Of a stretch of DNA of 64,000 bases, positions 33,357-42,355 are shown piece after piece. A program made the position numbers and the translations under genes. The notes under the pieces are model-generated. The model had not been told where the DNA came from, did no database searches, and saw only the letters and a list, made by a program, of their open reading frames with translations. The stretch spans positions 2,790,001-2,854,000 of the forward strand of contig OZ244836.1 in assembly GCA_965220645.1 (NCBI GenBank), in the 5' to 3' direction. The DNA is from Aldehydirespirator sp965220645 (GTDB lineage Bacteria; Actinomycetota; Acidimicrobiia; Acidimicrobiales; Aldehydirespiratoraceae). Numbering within the stretch: the first letter of the stretch is position 1; each line of letters begins with the position of its first letter.

Positions 33357-34600
33357 GCGTCCAGGGAGGCGAGCCGCTCGGGCCGGCGACGAAGGCGGAG
33401 TTTCCCCTTCTGGCCCGGGAGGTGCACGGCCGGCCCATCGTCTACCTCGACTCGGCCGCCTCGTCGCAGAAGCCCCGCTGCGTGCTCGAGGCCATGAACA
33501 CCTACTACGAGACGATCAATGCCAACGTGCACCGGGGCGCCTATGAGATCGCGGCCCAGGCCACCGAGGCCATGGAAGCGGCCCGGGCCGAAGTGGCCCG
33601 GTTCGTGAACGCGCCCTCCGCTGACGAGATCGTCTTCACCAAGAACGTCACCGAGGCCATCAACCTCGTGGCCCGCTCGTGGGGAGGGGCCAACCTCGGA
33701 CCGGGCGACGCAGTGGTGATCACCGACATGGAGCACCACGCCAACATCGTTCCCTGGCACATAATGGCAGCCGAGAAGGGCTTCGAGCTTCGCTGGATCG
33801 GTGTCGGCGCCGACGGCCAGCTCGACCTGAGCAACCTGGACCGGCTCCTCGACGGGGCCAGGCTGCTGGGCGTGACCGCCATGAGCAACGTGCTGGGCAC
33901 GCTCAACCCGATACGCCGCCTCGCCGACGCCGCCCACGACGCCGGGGCGCTGGTGCTGGTGGACGCGGCCCAGTACGTGCCTCACTTGCCGACCGACGTG
34001 CAGGCTCTCGGGGCCGACTTCCTGGGCTTCACCGGCCACAAGATGTGCGGGCCCACAGGCATCGGGGTGTTGTGGGCCAGAGCCGAACTGCTGGAGGCGA
34101 TGCCGCCGTTCCTCGGGGGCGGCGAGATGATCCTCGACGTGCGCAAGGACGGCTTCCTGCCCAATCACATCCCCCACAAGTTCGAGGCCGGGACCCCGCC
34201 CATTGCCGAGATCGTCGGACTCGGCGCCGCCGTCCGGTACCTCGACGGGCTGGGAATGGACCGGGTGCGCGAGCACGAGGTCGGCCTCACGGCCTACGCG
34301 CTGCGCACGCTGGAGGAGCGCTACGGCTCGGACCTCGCGGTGCATGGACCCGCGGAGCCGGCCTGCCGGGGCGGCGTGCTGTCGATGAGCTACCGGGACA
34401 TCCACCCGCACGACCTGTCGCAGGTGCTCGACGACCGCGGCGTGTGCGTGCGGGCCGGCCATCACTGCGCCAAACCGCTGATGCGACATCTCGGGGTGCC
34501 GGCCACCGCCCGGGCGTCGCTCTACGTTTACAACGACACTTCCGACGTGGACGCCCTCGCCGAAGCGCTCAGCGTCGCCGGCGAGTTCTTCTCGAGGTAG
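33353..34600 (+). CDS. sufS: Cysteine desulfurase SufS
   Basis: The protein has 415 residues, a class II desulfurase. YLDSAASSQKP and the PLP lysine in TGHKMCGPTGIG are present, and the persulfide cysteine is in RAGHHCAKPLMRHLG. It takes sulfur from cysteine and passes it to SufU. The ATG overlaps the sufC stop by four bases. Its stop is followed directly by the short half of repeat copy 6, and the long half lies before sufU. Confidence 0.95.
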
Positions 34601-34698
34601 CGGCCGAGCGGATGGGCGGCGAGTGGTGAGAATCCTGGTGAGGCGCTCAGCGAGGCCGTGGCCCGAACGGCCCGTGAGCGCAGCGAACAAGAGCGGGA
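34601..34698 (+). repeat. Bipartite interspersed repeat, copy 6
   Basis: The short half CGGCCGAGCGG directly follows the sufS stop (34601-34611), and the long half is at 34650-34698. It separates sufS from sufU and is co-oriented with both. Confidence 0.85.
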
Positions 34699-34760
34699 AA
34701 CACGACGCTTCACCGCGAGGCGGCGTCACCTGCCCGCGCGTGCTCTAAGGGGAGTAGACC

Positions 34761-35249
34761 ATGGCCGGTCTGGAGGACCTGTACCGCGAGATCATCCTCG
34801 ACCACTACCGCAACCCCCGCAACCGTGGCGAACTCGAGGTACCGCCCGCGGTTCAGGCGGTGGGGTTCAACCCGCTGTGCGGTGACGAGGTGATCGTCTA
34901 CCTGAAAGTTCGCGACGGTGTGATAGTCGAGGTGTCGACCGGCGGCCAGGGGTGCTCCATCAGCCAGTCGTCGGCATCGATGATGTCGACCGCGGTCAAG
35001 GGTCGCACGGTGGCGGAGGTGCGGCGGCTGGTACGAGCCTTCAAGCACATGATGTCCATCCACGGCAGCGGGATCGGCGGCACCGGAGACGATCTGGACG
35101 ACGAGCCCGGCAGCGGCAACGGAACCGGCGAGGTGAAGCTCGGCGATCTGGAGGCCCTGCGCGGCGTGGTCAAGTTCCCGGTGCGCATCAAGTGCGCCAC
35201 GCTGTCGTGGAACACCCTGGTGCAGGCCCTCGACGAGACCTTCGCCTGA
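34761..35249 (+). CDS. sufU: Fe-S assembly scaffold/sulfurtransferase SufU
   Basis: The protein has 162 residues of the IscU-like fold. Start LYREIILDHYRNPRNRG and the three zinc-binding cysteines (NPLCGDE, GQGCSIS, IKCATLSW) are intact. SufU is the zinc-dependent acceptor of sulfur from SufS in Gram-positive bacteria. A Gly/Asp-rich insert (GIGGTGDDLDDEPGSGNGTG) lies in the region that distinguishes SufU from IscU and is longer than usual. The start is ATG, with AAGGGGAG upstream. Confidence 0.93.
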   Translation: MAGLEDLYREIILDHYRNPRNRGELEVPPAVQAVGFNPLCGDEVIVYLKVRDGVIVEVSTGGQGCSISQSSASMMSTAVKGRTVAEVRRLVRAFKHMMSIHGSGIGGTGDDLDDEPGSGNGTGEVKLGDLEALRGVVKFPVRIKCATLSWNTLVQALDETFA

Positions 35250-35285
35250 CATCGCGGCCTCTGGGGGGCTGTTACCGTCTAGTTC

Positions 35286-36347
35286 GTGACGGACCTGCCG
35301 CCGCCCGACTGGTACACAGACCCCGAGGACGCCGCCCAGTACCGGTACTGGGACGGCTCGCAGTGGACCGACCATCGGGCGCCCCGTCACAGCAGTCCCT
35401 CCGAAGGCAGCAGCCCCTCCGAAGGCAGCAGCCCCTCCAGACATCGCAGCATCCGCAATCTGCTTACGGGCACTTGGAGGATGGCAACCCAGAACTGGCG
35501 CCCGCTGCTGATCATCTACGCGGTGGTCGCCATCGTGTACTTGGCCGGTGAGCAAGCGGTCAGGGTGGGATATGGCGACGTGTTCGGCGACACGCTGGGA
35601 GTTCTGATAAGCGATTTGGAGTCACTCGACCCCAACGCCGAGGCCGAGGAGACCGGAGCGGTGTTGGAGGGCAGCTGGAACGACCTGACGGACCGCCTGA
35701 GAGGCCTGGGCTCGTCGACTCTGGTCGCTGGGGTGCTGCTGATGGTGGTGGGGGGCGTGGCCGTGGTCGCAATCAACATCGTCGAGTTCGCCGCGTTCGG
35801 GCAGTTTACGACGGCCCGGCTGAGTGACCGACGCATGGACGCGGCCCAGGCGTTGCGGGCCGGCCTGGGCCGCCTGCTGCGCATCATCGGAGTGGGCTTG
35901 ATGCTGCTGGCGATGTGGTGCGCCGCGATGATGGCGGCCTCCCTCGTGGCGGGATTGCTGAGCCTGGCTTCAGGTGTGCTGGCGCTAGTACTGATCCTGG
36001 CGGTGCTGGTGATGATGGTGGGCGCGGTTCCTCTGGCGCTCCTCACCGCAATGACTGCCGCCGCGGGTCCGGCCACGCCGTCGATGCGTTACGCCCGCGA
36101 TCTCCTGAGGGGCACCTATTGGGCGACCCTCGGCCGCATTGCCTTGCTCTTCGCCCTGTCGATAGCCGCGACCATCCCGGTGGTGGTCGTCGGCGAGGTG
36201 GCCGGACTCTTCAGTGACCCGCTCGCACGCGTGGTCCTCGTCGTGCTGAGCGTGTTCCCTGAAGTGCTGTCCAGCATCGCCTTCTTCACCGTCTATCACG
36301 ACCTCGGCGGCGAGTCCGCCGACCCGGCCGTCCCACCAGCCGCCTGA
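35286..36347 (+). CDS. DUF2510-containing multi-pass membrane protein
   Basis: The protein has 353 residues. The N-terminal DUF2510 motif (PPPDWYTDPEDAAQYRYWDGSQWTDH) lies at residues 4-29. A Ser/Glu/Pro linker with three near-identical SSPSEG units (35392-35440) follows, then about six to seven membrane helices. DUF2510 is a short actinobacterial module found at the cytosolic end of many membrane proteins; its ligand is unknown. The membrane part is Gly/Ala/Val-rich with no transporter signature. The start is GTG. It converges on the small HicB-like gene with a 12-base gap. Confidence 0.75.
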   Translation: MTDLPPPDWYTDPEDAAQYRYWDGSQWTDHRAPRHSSPSEGSSPSEGSSPSRHRSIRNLLTGTWRMATQNWRPLLIIYAVVAIVYLAGEQAVRVGYGDVFGDTLGVLISDLESLDPNAEAEETGAVLEGSWNDLTDRLRGLGSSTLVAGVLLMVVGGVAVVAINIVEFAAFGQFTTARLSDRRMDAAQALRAGLGRLLRIIGVGLMLLAMWCAAMMAASLVAGLLSLASGVLALVLILAVLVMMVGAVPLALLTAMTAAAGPATPSMRYARDLLRGTYWATLGRIALLFALSIAATIPVVVVGEVAGLFSDPLARVVLVVLSVFPEVLSSIAFFTVYHDLGGESADPAVPPAA

Positions 36348-36359
36348 GCCAGCCGCCGG

Positions 36360-36641
36360 CTAGCGCAAACCGAGGTGCTCCAGCAGTTCCTCGACGTTCA
36401 GATCGTGGTGAGAAGCAACGCTCTTCAGGACCTCATCGCGGACGAAGTGCAACCGAATACGCCCGGGGCGAGCCTCCCCTTCATCGAAGTAGCACTCAAC
36501 GGCCTCGCGGACGTTGCTACGAACCTCGTCGATCGTCTCGCCCTCGGTATGGATGCCGTACCCCAGAGCGCTGGCAGAGTACCCGCCGTCGATCTCGTCC
36601 TCACTGACCTCGAAGATGATCTCAGACAAGCTTGCTATCAC
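36360..36641 (-). CDS. HicB-like small protein
   Basis: The protein has 93 residues. The sequence GGYSASALGYGIHTEGETIDEVRSN and the acidic end resemble the HicB/2-oxo-acid-dehydrogenase-beta-like RNase H fold family (partly degraded). The HicA toxin that usually sits beside HicB is not here. Its GTG start overlaps the stop of the large helicase gene (GTGA), so it is translationally coupled to it. It is either a domesticated antitoxin-like regulator or a stray. I am fairly sure of the fold group, not of function. Confidence 0.6.
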   Translation of the reverse strand: MIASLSEIIFEVSEDEIDGGYSASALGYGIHTEGETIDEVRSNVREAVECYFDEGEARPGRIRLHFVRDEVLKSVASHHDLNVEELLEHLGLR

Positions 36642-39487
36642 GGATCCTCCCCGGTCGCCGGCGTGGACTCTTCCCGTCCGTCTTCCTGACCCCGCACAAT
36701 ACCGGCCAGGAGGGGCTTGAGGGCTTCTGCGTAGGAGGCCAGCCTGGCCGGACCGATGCCGGGCACGGCCAGCAGAGCCGCGTCGGTGGTGGGGAGGCAG
36801 CGGGCCAGCTCGCGCAGCGTGGCATCAGGGAAGACAACGTAGGCAGGCACTCCGTCGGCCCTGCTTCGCTCCAGGCGCCATTCCCGCAGGCGCTGGAAGG
36901 CGGCCGCGGCCCCGGGTTCGGTGGCCTCGTCGATGGGCGGGCTCTGGGCTCTGGACACCGGGGAGGCCGGTTTGGCCGCTTCTGGGCGGCGGGGCCTCGC
37001 CGCGGGAACAACCGGGGCTGTGGGCTCGAGCTTGGAGCGCCAAGACATCTCGTCGACGAAGGGCGACCTCGGGCCGTCGGCGACGATCAGCACCGACTGC
37101 GAGCACCGCGTGAGGGCGACGTGGAACACGCGGCGCTCCTCCTCGACATCGCCGGCCAAGCGGTGCGGCATCAAGCCCTCGGTGGCCGACAGGACGATCA
37201 CATGGGGCCACTCCAGACCCTTGACCCGGTGCACGGTGGCCAGGCGCACCCCCCGGCCCCAGGAGGGGCGACCCCCGCGGGGATCGCCCTCGCTGTCGCC
37301 GCGACGGCCCGCAGTGAGGCGGCTCCGCAGCCAGTCCTCGAACGCTGACGGGTCAGCGCAGTGCGGACCCACCGACAGCAGGGCCCGCAGGTCGTCGCCG
37401 TGGGCAGAGCGGTCCACCGAGCGGCGGGAGGCGTCGAGGCGCTCGTCGAGGCTGGCTCCCAGCCGGGTGCCGTGCTGAATCGCCTCCAGCAGTCGCAAGG
37501 TGTCGGCGCTGTCGCGAGCCATGTCGCCGAGACGCTCGACCTCGTCGGCGAAGTCGGCCACCCGCTCGGAGGTCCGCTCGTCGGAGATGCGCCCGGCCAG
37601 GCCCCTCAGAGCACCCACATTGCGCTGCTCCGCGATCCATTCAACCACCCGGGGGGAGATGCCCCGAGGTGGGCGCCGGGCGGCGGCGGAAAGGGCCTCG
37701 GCGGGCAGCCGGGCCGTCCCGGAGGTGGCCAGCCTCAGCCACGCGAGCGCGGCGGCCACCCCGGTGCGCTCCAGGAACCACGGCCCGACCGGGGCCATGC
37801 AGTCGATGCCCGCCTCCGACAGCAAGACCTGAGGTGCCAGCAAGGTGCTGTTGACCCTGGTCAGGACAGCGATGTCATGGGCATCAGCACCCCCGCCCAT
37901 CAGGGTTCTGACCCGTTCCACGACCGCCGCGCCGCCGTCGGCGGCAACCTCCACCTCGAGCGGCCGATCCTCCGGGTCTGAGGCGGAGGCGCTACCCGGC
38001 TCGATGTCCTTGGCGATGCGGTGGAGGTTGTGAGTCAGCAGGTTGGACGCGGCCGCCACGACCGCGGGCGGGCAGCGGTAGTTCACCCGCAGCAGGTGCC
38101 GGGCCGCGCCCGGGAACCAGCGCTCGTACTCGATCAGCCAGCGGGGCGAGGCCCCCGAATAGCCGTAGATGGTCTGGTCGTCGTCGCCCACGCCGAAGAC
38201 ATCGGCCCTCGGACCGGCCAGCAGACGGATCATCAGCAGGTGAGCGGGCGTCAGGTCCTGGAATTCGTCCACCAGCAGCACGCCACATGTCCTGCGGGCT
38301 GCGGCCCGGGCGACTGGGTCGGTCAGCAGCACGTCGATGGCCCGGACGATCTGTTGGTCGAAATCGACGGCGCCGCGCTCGTCGAGGGCGTCGGCGTAGG
38401 CCGGAGCCAACTCGGCGAAGCCCGCGACGTCGGGGGCGTAGTCCAGCTCGACTGCGGCAGGATCCCGCAAGCCCAGCCGCGACGCGCTGAGCGCCTCCAG
38501 CCACGCCGCCAGCGGGTCGGTCATGGCCCGGCGCCGGCGGCGCGGCGCCCGCTCCCCTACCAGCGCGTGCACCAAGTCCCGCACTTCCCGCTCGTCAATC
38601 ACGTCCACGCGACCATGGTGTGCGGGGCGTGCGAAGGGACCGGTGCCGTTGCACACCGCCAGCGCCAGGCTGTTGAGGGTGCGCACCTCCAAGCCCTCGA
38701 GATCGGTGGTGCGCGCCTGCATCTCGGCGCGGGCCCGCACGTTGTAGGCCACCAGGCACACCGCTGACGGCGACACGCCCAGGTCGCGGACCAGCCACCG
38801 GGCCCGCTCGGTGAGCACCCGGGTCTTGCCCGATCCGGCCGGGGCCACGATGCAGGCCCCTCCGCCGAGGTGACCCACCGCCCGCCGCTGGTCGGGCGCC
38901 AGATCGGCGACGGGCTCGCAGGGCCGCAGCACTGCGAGACTGCCTGCCGTCAGGTTGGCTGCCGGGATCAGCGCAGCGCCGTGAAGGTCGCCAGCATCGA
39001 GACAGTCCAGGGGACCGCCGTCGCACCACCCGGGACCGCCGGAGGTTGACACGACGTCTCCTGGTTGTCCTTCGGCCGCAGCCCGGGCCCCCAGCGCCAG
39101 GGCCCGCTCACGCGGGGCGAAGCGCAGCTGACCGGGATCACGCGCGTCCACCGCGTTGGCCGTCAGCAGGTGATGCCAGACCTCGTCTCCGAGGGTGACT
39201 CCGGGGTGGACATTCCACCATGGCGCCTCGAGAACCGGCTCGCCGTTGGGCACCGGTCCGTCCACCTCGATGACGAGCCGCTCCCGGCTGCTCCAAGCGG
39301 ACCGCAGGCGGCGACCGGCTTCGGCTTGGGGGTCATTCGTGCGCACCGTCAGTCGCGGCGCCTGCGCCCACGGGGCGGGCGGCGGCTGTCCCGGCGACAC
39401 CAGCACGCTGCGGCCCAGGCAGTCCGGTCCGGCTGCGCGGTCGGCGTCGTAGACCGGTTCAGTCTCAGGCATCGGGGGGATCACCAT
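36638..39487 (-). CDS. UvrD/Rep-family helicase with C-terminal HRDC-like domain
   Basis: The protein has about 949 residues. The N-terminal 220 residues are not conserved. Then follow the superfamily 1A motifs: Q motif (LAPDQRRAVGH), Walker A APAGSGKTRVLTERARW, Walker B LLVDEFQDLTPAH, GDDDQTIYGYSGA, and near the C-terminus TVHRVKGLEWPHVIVLSAT and VALTRC. An HRDC-like domain (AFQRLREWRLERSRADGVP, VFPDATLRELAR, LLAVPGIGPARL) ends the protein, as in the UvrD2 branch of actinobacteria. It unwinds DNA 3' to 5' in repair. I choose ATG 39487; the frame stays open upstream to 39727, but those residues look unlike protein. It lies 73 bases from the dihydropteroate-synthase-like gene. Confidence 0.88.
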   Translation of the reverse strand: MVIPPMPETEPVYDADRAAGPDCLGRSVLVSPGQPPPAPWAQAPRLTVRTNDPQAEAGRRLRSAWSSRERLVIEVDGPVPNGEPVLEAPWWNVHPGVTLGDEVWHHLLTANAVDARDPGQLRFAPRERALALGARAAAEGQPGDVVSTSGGPGWCDGGPLDCLDAGDLHGAALIPAANLTAGSLAVLRPCEPVADLAPDQRRAVGHLGGGACIVAPAGSGKTRVLTERARWLVRDLGVSPSAVCLVAYNVRARAEMQARTTDLEGLEVRTLNSLALAVCNGTGPFARPAHHGRVDVIDEREVRDLVHALVGERAPRRRRRAMTDPLAAWLEALSASRLGLRDPAAVELDYAPDVAGFAELAPAYADALDERGAVDFDQQIVRAIDVLLTDPVARAAARRTCGVLLVDEFQDLTPAHLLMIRLLAGPRADVFGVGDDDQTIYGYSGASPRWLIEYERWFPGAARHLLRVNYRCPPAVVAAASNLLTHNLHRIAKDIEPGSASASDPEDRPLEVEVAADGGAAVVERVRTLMGGGADAHDIAVLTRVNSTLLAPQVLLSEAGIDCMAPVGPWFLERTGVAAALAWLRLATSGTARLPAEALSAAARRPPRGISPRVVEWIAEQRNVGALRGLAGRISDERTSERVADFADEVERLGDMARDSADTLRLLEAIQHGTRLGASLDERLDASRRSVDRSAHGDDLRALLSVGPHCADPSAFEDWLRSRLTAGRRGDSEGDPRGGRPSWGRGVRLATVHRVKGLEWPHVIVLSATEGLMPHRLAGDVEEERRVFHVALTRCSQSVLIVADGPRSPFVDEMSWRSKLEPTAPVVPAARPRRPEAAKPASPVSRAQSPPIDEATEPGAAAAFQRLREWRLERSRADGVPAYVVFPDATLRELARCLPTTDAALLAVPGIGPARLASYAEALKPLLAGIVRGQEDGREESTPATGEDP

Positions 39488-39560
39488 CCCCTCGGAACTG
39501 GCAGCAGAACGCCCCACATCCGGCGCGAGACACTGCCAAGTCTCGGGTGGGAGACAGGGC

Positions 39561-40334
39561 TCACGGGCGCAGTCCGGTGCCGAGGCGCTGCATCGCCTCA
39601 CGCACCCGGTCGGGACGGTGGCAGCGGCCGTAGTCGAAGCCGGCCCGGATGCAGGTCTCCAGCAGCTCGTCGTGCTGCTCGGTCCGCTTCCAGGGCAGGG
39701 GCAGGTAGATCGGCAGCCCGAAGGCACTGAGCGCTTCGAGGTTCTCGTAGACCCGCCTCTGGTACCGGTAGCGGTCGGACCACTCCCACCCGGGCGGGCC
39801 GAATCCGGTTCCGGGGTCGAGAATCAGCCGGCTGCGCTCGACACCGGCGCTCTCCCAGCGATGCAGCGACCGCCGGAACCAGTCGCAGATCACCTCGATC
39901 GGATCGCCCATGACATGCCGGGAGGCCTTGGGGTCGACGCCCCACACGAACGGCGCCACCACCGGCACCGCCCGCTCGGCCGCGAGCCGCACCATGGCCG
40001 GGTTCTGGAGCCCGTCGGCCGCGTTGATCATGGTGGCGCCGCAGTCGAGAGCCCGTCGCATGATCTCGGGCTGCCACGAGTCCACCGAGAGTTGGGCCCC
40101 GCGTGACCCGCACAGCGCAGCGAGCGCCTGGACCTTGCCATCGAGTCGCCGCCATTCGGCTTCGACGTCCACCCGGTCGGCGAACTGGGTGGAGCCCGCA
40201 CCGCCGAGGTCGATGCCGACGCAGCCCTGGTCCAGCAGTTGGGCGGCCCGGGCTGTTGCGCCCTCCACCGTGGTGGCCACCGAGAAGTCGGCCAGCGAGT
40301 CCGGCGAGGCGTTGACCACGCCGTGCAGCCTCAT
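39561..40334 (-). CDS. Dihydropteroate synthase-like protein
   Basis: The protein has 257 residues of the pterin-binding TIM-barrel superfamily. It keeps recognisable but altered DHPS motifs: GVVNASPDSLADFS for the usual NVTPDSFSDGG loop, IDLGGAGST, LSVDSW and the MINAADG position. The PABA/pterin loop at the C-terminus (GFDYGRCHRPD) differs from folP. It could be a paralogue with another pterin or folate role, not the essential FolP. The neighbour upstream is a pterin-4a-carbinolamine dehydratase. The start is ATG. Superfamily assignment is good; activity is unsure. Confidence 0.65.
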   Translation of the reverse strand: MRLHGVVNASPDSLADFSVATTVEGATARAAQLLDQGCVGIDLGGAGSTQFADRVDVEAEWRRLDGKVQALAALCGSRGAQLSVDSWQPEIMRRALDCGATMINAADGLQNPAMVRLAAERAVPVVAPFVWGVDPKASRHVMGDPIEVICDWFRRSLHRWESAGVERSRLILDPGTGFGPPGWEWSDRYRYQRRVYENLEALSAFGLPIYLPLPWKRTEQHDELLETCIRAGFDYGRCHRPDRVREAMQRLGTGLRP

Positions 40335-40387
40335 CGCGGGTGCGGGCCGCCGTTCACGAGGTTCTTGCTACCGGCCGCCCAGCCCCT

Positions 40388-40678
40388 CTAGCCAAGCGCG
40401 GCGTCGACGCGCTCGATGAAGTCGTGGTCGCGGGCTGAGAGGCCGCCTACATCGTGGCTGGTGACGGCCAGCTCCACCTTGTTGTAGACGTTGGACCACT
40501 CGGGGTGGTGGAAGAGCCGCTCAGCGATGAGGGCCACATGGGCCATGAACGCGAACGCGGCCCGGAAGTCGGTGAACACATACGAGCGGCGCAGCACGTC
40601 GCCGTCGCGGCGCCACTCGGGATGGGCGACCAGGAGTTCGGCGATCTCGGCCTCGGTCAACAGATCGTCTTTGCTCAT
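40388..40678 (-). CDS. Pterin-4a-carbinolamine dehydratase
   Basis: The protein has 96 residues and is complete for the family. The active-site segment HHPEWSNVYNKVELAVTSHD is intact and the C-terminus GGLSARDHDFIERVD fits. It dehydrates pterin-4a-carbinolamine and also serves as a DCoH-like dimerisation factor in animals; in bacteria lacking aromatic hydroxylase its substrate is unclear. No phenylalanine hydroxylase is seen nearby. The start is ATG. It precedes the DHPS-like gene on the same strand. Confidence 0.9.
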   Translation of the reverse strand: MSKDDLLTEAEIAELLVAHPEWRRDGDVLRRSYVFTDFRAAFAFMAHVALIAERLFHHPEWSNVYNKVELAVTSHDVGGLSARDHDFIERVDAALG

Positions 40679-40728
40679 GGAGGTGATGCTACGCCGAGCA
40701 GATCCGTTCTTGGGCGGCCCGACGGGTT

Positions 40729-42312
40729 CTAGCCGGACTCCTGGAATTCGAGGGCGCGGGTGAGGAAGCTGGCCATCTCAGCCCTGGTGGTCGGCCCCTG
40801 CGGGCAGTACAGCAGCGGATCAGTGCCACAGCCGACGGTGATCTCTGCGGCGTACAGGGCGTCGATGTCGGCGTCATGGCCGCTGTTGGCGGTGTCGTCA
40901 AAGCCCACTGGATCGGCGTCAGCCAGCTCGAAGGCTCTGACTAGGAAGCTGGCCATCTGTCCGCGGGTGACCGGGTCGTTGGGGCAGAACAGCCGCGGCT
41001 CGGTCGAGCACCCCAACGTGATCCGCAACTGCGCCAACCGCTCAACATGGCCGGCCCACCACCGGCCCACAATCACATCCTCAAAACGCGACCGAGGGGG
41101 CCGGCCGGGGTCGTCGCCGTCGATCACCCGCACCAGCCACACCGCTATCTCCCAGCGGCGGATCGGCTCATGCGGGCACAACACGCCCCGCCGGCAGCCA
41201 GTGCGAGCCATAACCCCCTCGCTCGCCAACTCCAGCACCGCCGCGGAATGAACCCCGGCCTCGTCCAGGTCGGAGAACTCCTCGGCCGGGTTCCGCTCTA
41301 CCGGCGCTCCCCCGCCACCTCCGCCTCCACCGCCACCACCGCCGCCGCCACCGCCTCCGGGGCCGATGATGACGTTGCGGGGACCAGTGGTTTCGGACAC
41401 TGTGCCGACGGTGGATCCCTCTGCGGTCTCCTCGATGAGCGGCTCATGGCGGTCGGTGTAACGGACCCGGGCCTGCAGATGATGATCCAAGTCGGCGTCG
41501 ACCGACCGGTACGTTCGCGAGTCGGCACCGTCTATGAGGGCCCACCCGCCGAATCGGCTCGTGGAGCGGTACCACTCCCATGAGTCGTTGGAGACCCCGC
41601 CGTCGGGATCAGTCACAGTCGCGGTCAGCGTCTGCCCAAGCGCGGGAAACTCCGATGAGAACGTCACCGCGCCGTCCTCCTCGAGGTTGGTGACGCTGAT
41701 GGTGACCCCGATGGAGTCACTCGCGTTCGAAGGATCGGTAGCAGTGACCGTCACCGAATGGGTCGACCTGGCCTCATAGTTGAGCTGGGTCTTGGTCTCG
41801 ATCTGGCCCGTCACGGGATCGATGACGAAGGCATCCGATCCGATCAGCGAATACGTCAATTGGTCGTTGTCCGCGTCGTCTGCTGTCACGGCCGTTCCGA
41901 CTAAGCGGCCGGTGTTCGTGTCCTGGGCCGTGTTCTCATCCACGCTGCGCATGCCGTCCTCGGTGACCGGAAACTCCGGGGCGGTGTTGGGCACTACCGG
42001 CTTGGCCTGAACCGCTCTAGCCGACACGGCTCGCACCGTCTTACCCGTCCCGTGGGTGTCGCCGTAGGAGGCGGTCACCCGCAAGTAGTCACCCACGTCG
42101 GAGTCCACCGGTGTGTAGGACTGCGACTCTGCGCCATCGATGATGGTCCAGGGGCCGGATCGACTCGGGCCGCTCTCCCAATCCCAAGCCAGACCGCTCT
42201 GGCCGCGGTCAGGATCAGCCAGCTTCGCCGTCAGTCGGGTGCCCACCTGGGGCTGCACCGCGTCAAGGGTCACCTTGCCGGGCTCGTCGAGGTCGATGAC
42301 GGTGACGACCAC
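40729..42312 (-). CDS. 5'-truncated cadherin-like/SLH-like repeat surface protein
   Basis: The readable frame has 527 residues. It begins inside a repeat domain (VVTVIDLDEPG), has no signal peptide, and starts 43 bases after the sufC stop without a ribosome-binding site. Coding similarity appears to continue upstream (AFDGVSRESLSV) until a stop at about 42361. Order: Ig-like repeat, a cadherin-like domain (SVDENTAQDTNTGRLVGTAV, QIETKTQLNYEARSTHSVTV), another Ig-like repeat, a run of 18 Gly residues, then three SLH-like repeats. Each SLH-like repeat has a Cys pair (TGCRRGVLCP, LGCSTEPRLFCP, VGCGTDPLLYCP). These would anchor a long secreted surface protein. As it stands it lacks export signals, so it is probably a gene remnant. 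Confidence 0.7.
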   Translation of the reverse strand: MVVTVIDLDEPGKVTLDAVQPQVGTRLTAKLADPDRGQSGLAWDWESGPSRSGPWTIIDGAESQSYTPVDSDVGDYLRVTASYGDTHGTGKTVRAVSARAVQAKPVVPNTAPEFPVTEDGMRSVDENTAQDTNTGRLVGTAVTADDADNDQLTYSLIGSDAFVIDPVTGQIETKTQLNYEARSTHSVTVTATDPSNASDSIGVTISVTNLEEDGAVTFSSEFPALGQTLTATVTDPDGGVSNDSWEWYRSTSRFGGWALIDGADSRTYRSVDADLDHHLQARVRYTDRHEPLIEETAEGSTVGTVSETTGPRNVIIGPGGGGGGGGGGGGGGGGGAPVERNPAEEFSDLDEAGVHSAAVLELASEGVMARTGCRRGVLCPHEPIRRWEIAVWLVRVIDGDDPGRPPRSRFEDVIVGRWWAGHVERLAQLRITLGCSTEPRLFCPNDPVTRGQMASFLVRAFELADADPVGFDDTANSGHDADIDALYAAEITVGCGTDPLLYCPQGPTTRAEMASFLTRALEFQESG

Positions 42313-42355
42313 ACTGAGCGATTCCCGGCTGACCCCGTCGAATGCGTTGCCGAGC

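Noticed and set aside
36360..36641. Complete HicAB toxin-antitoxin module
   Set aside because: No HicA gene is adjacent on either side.
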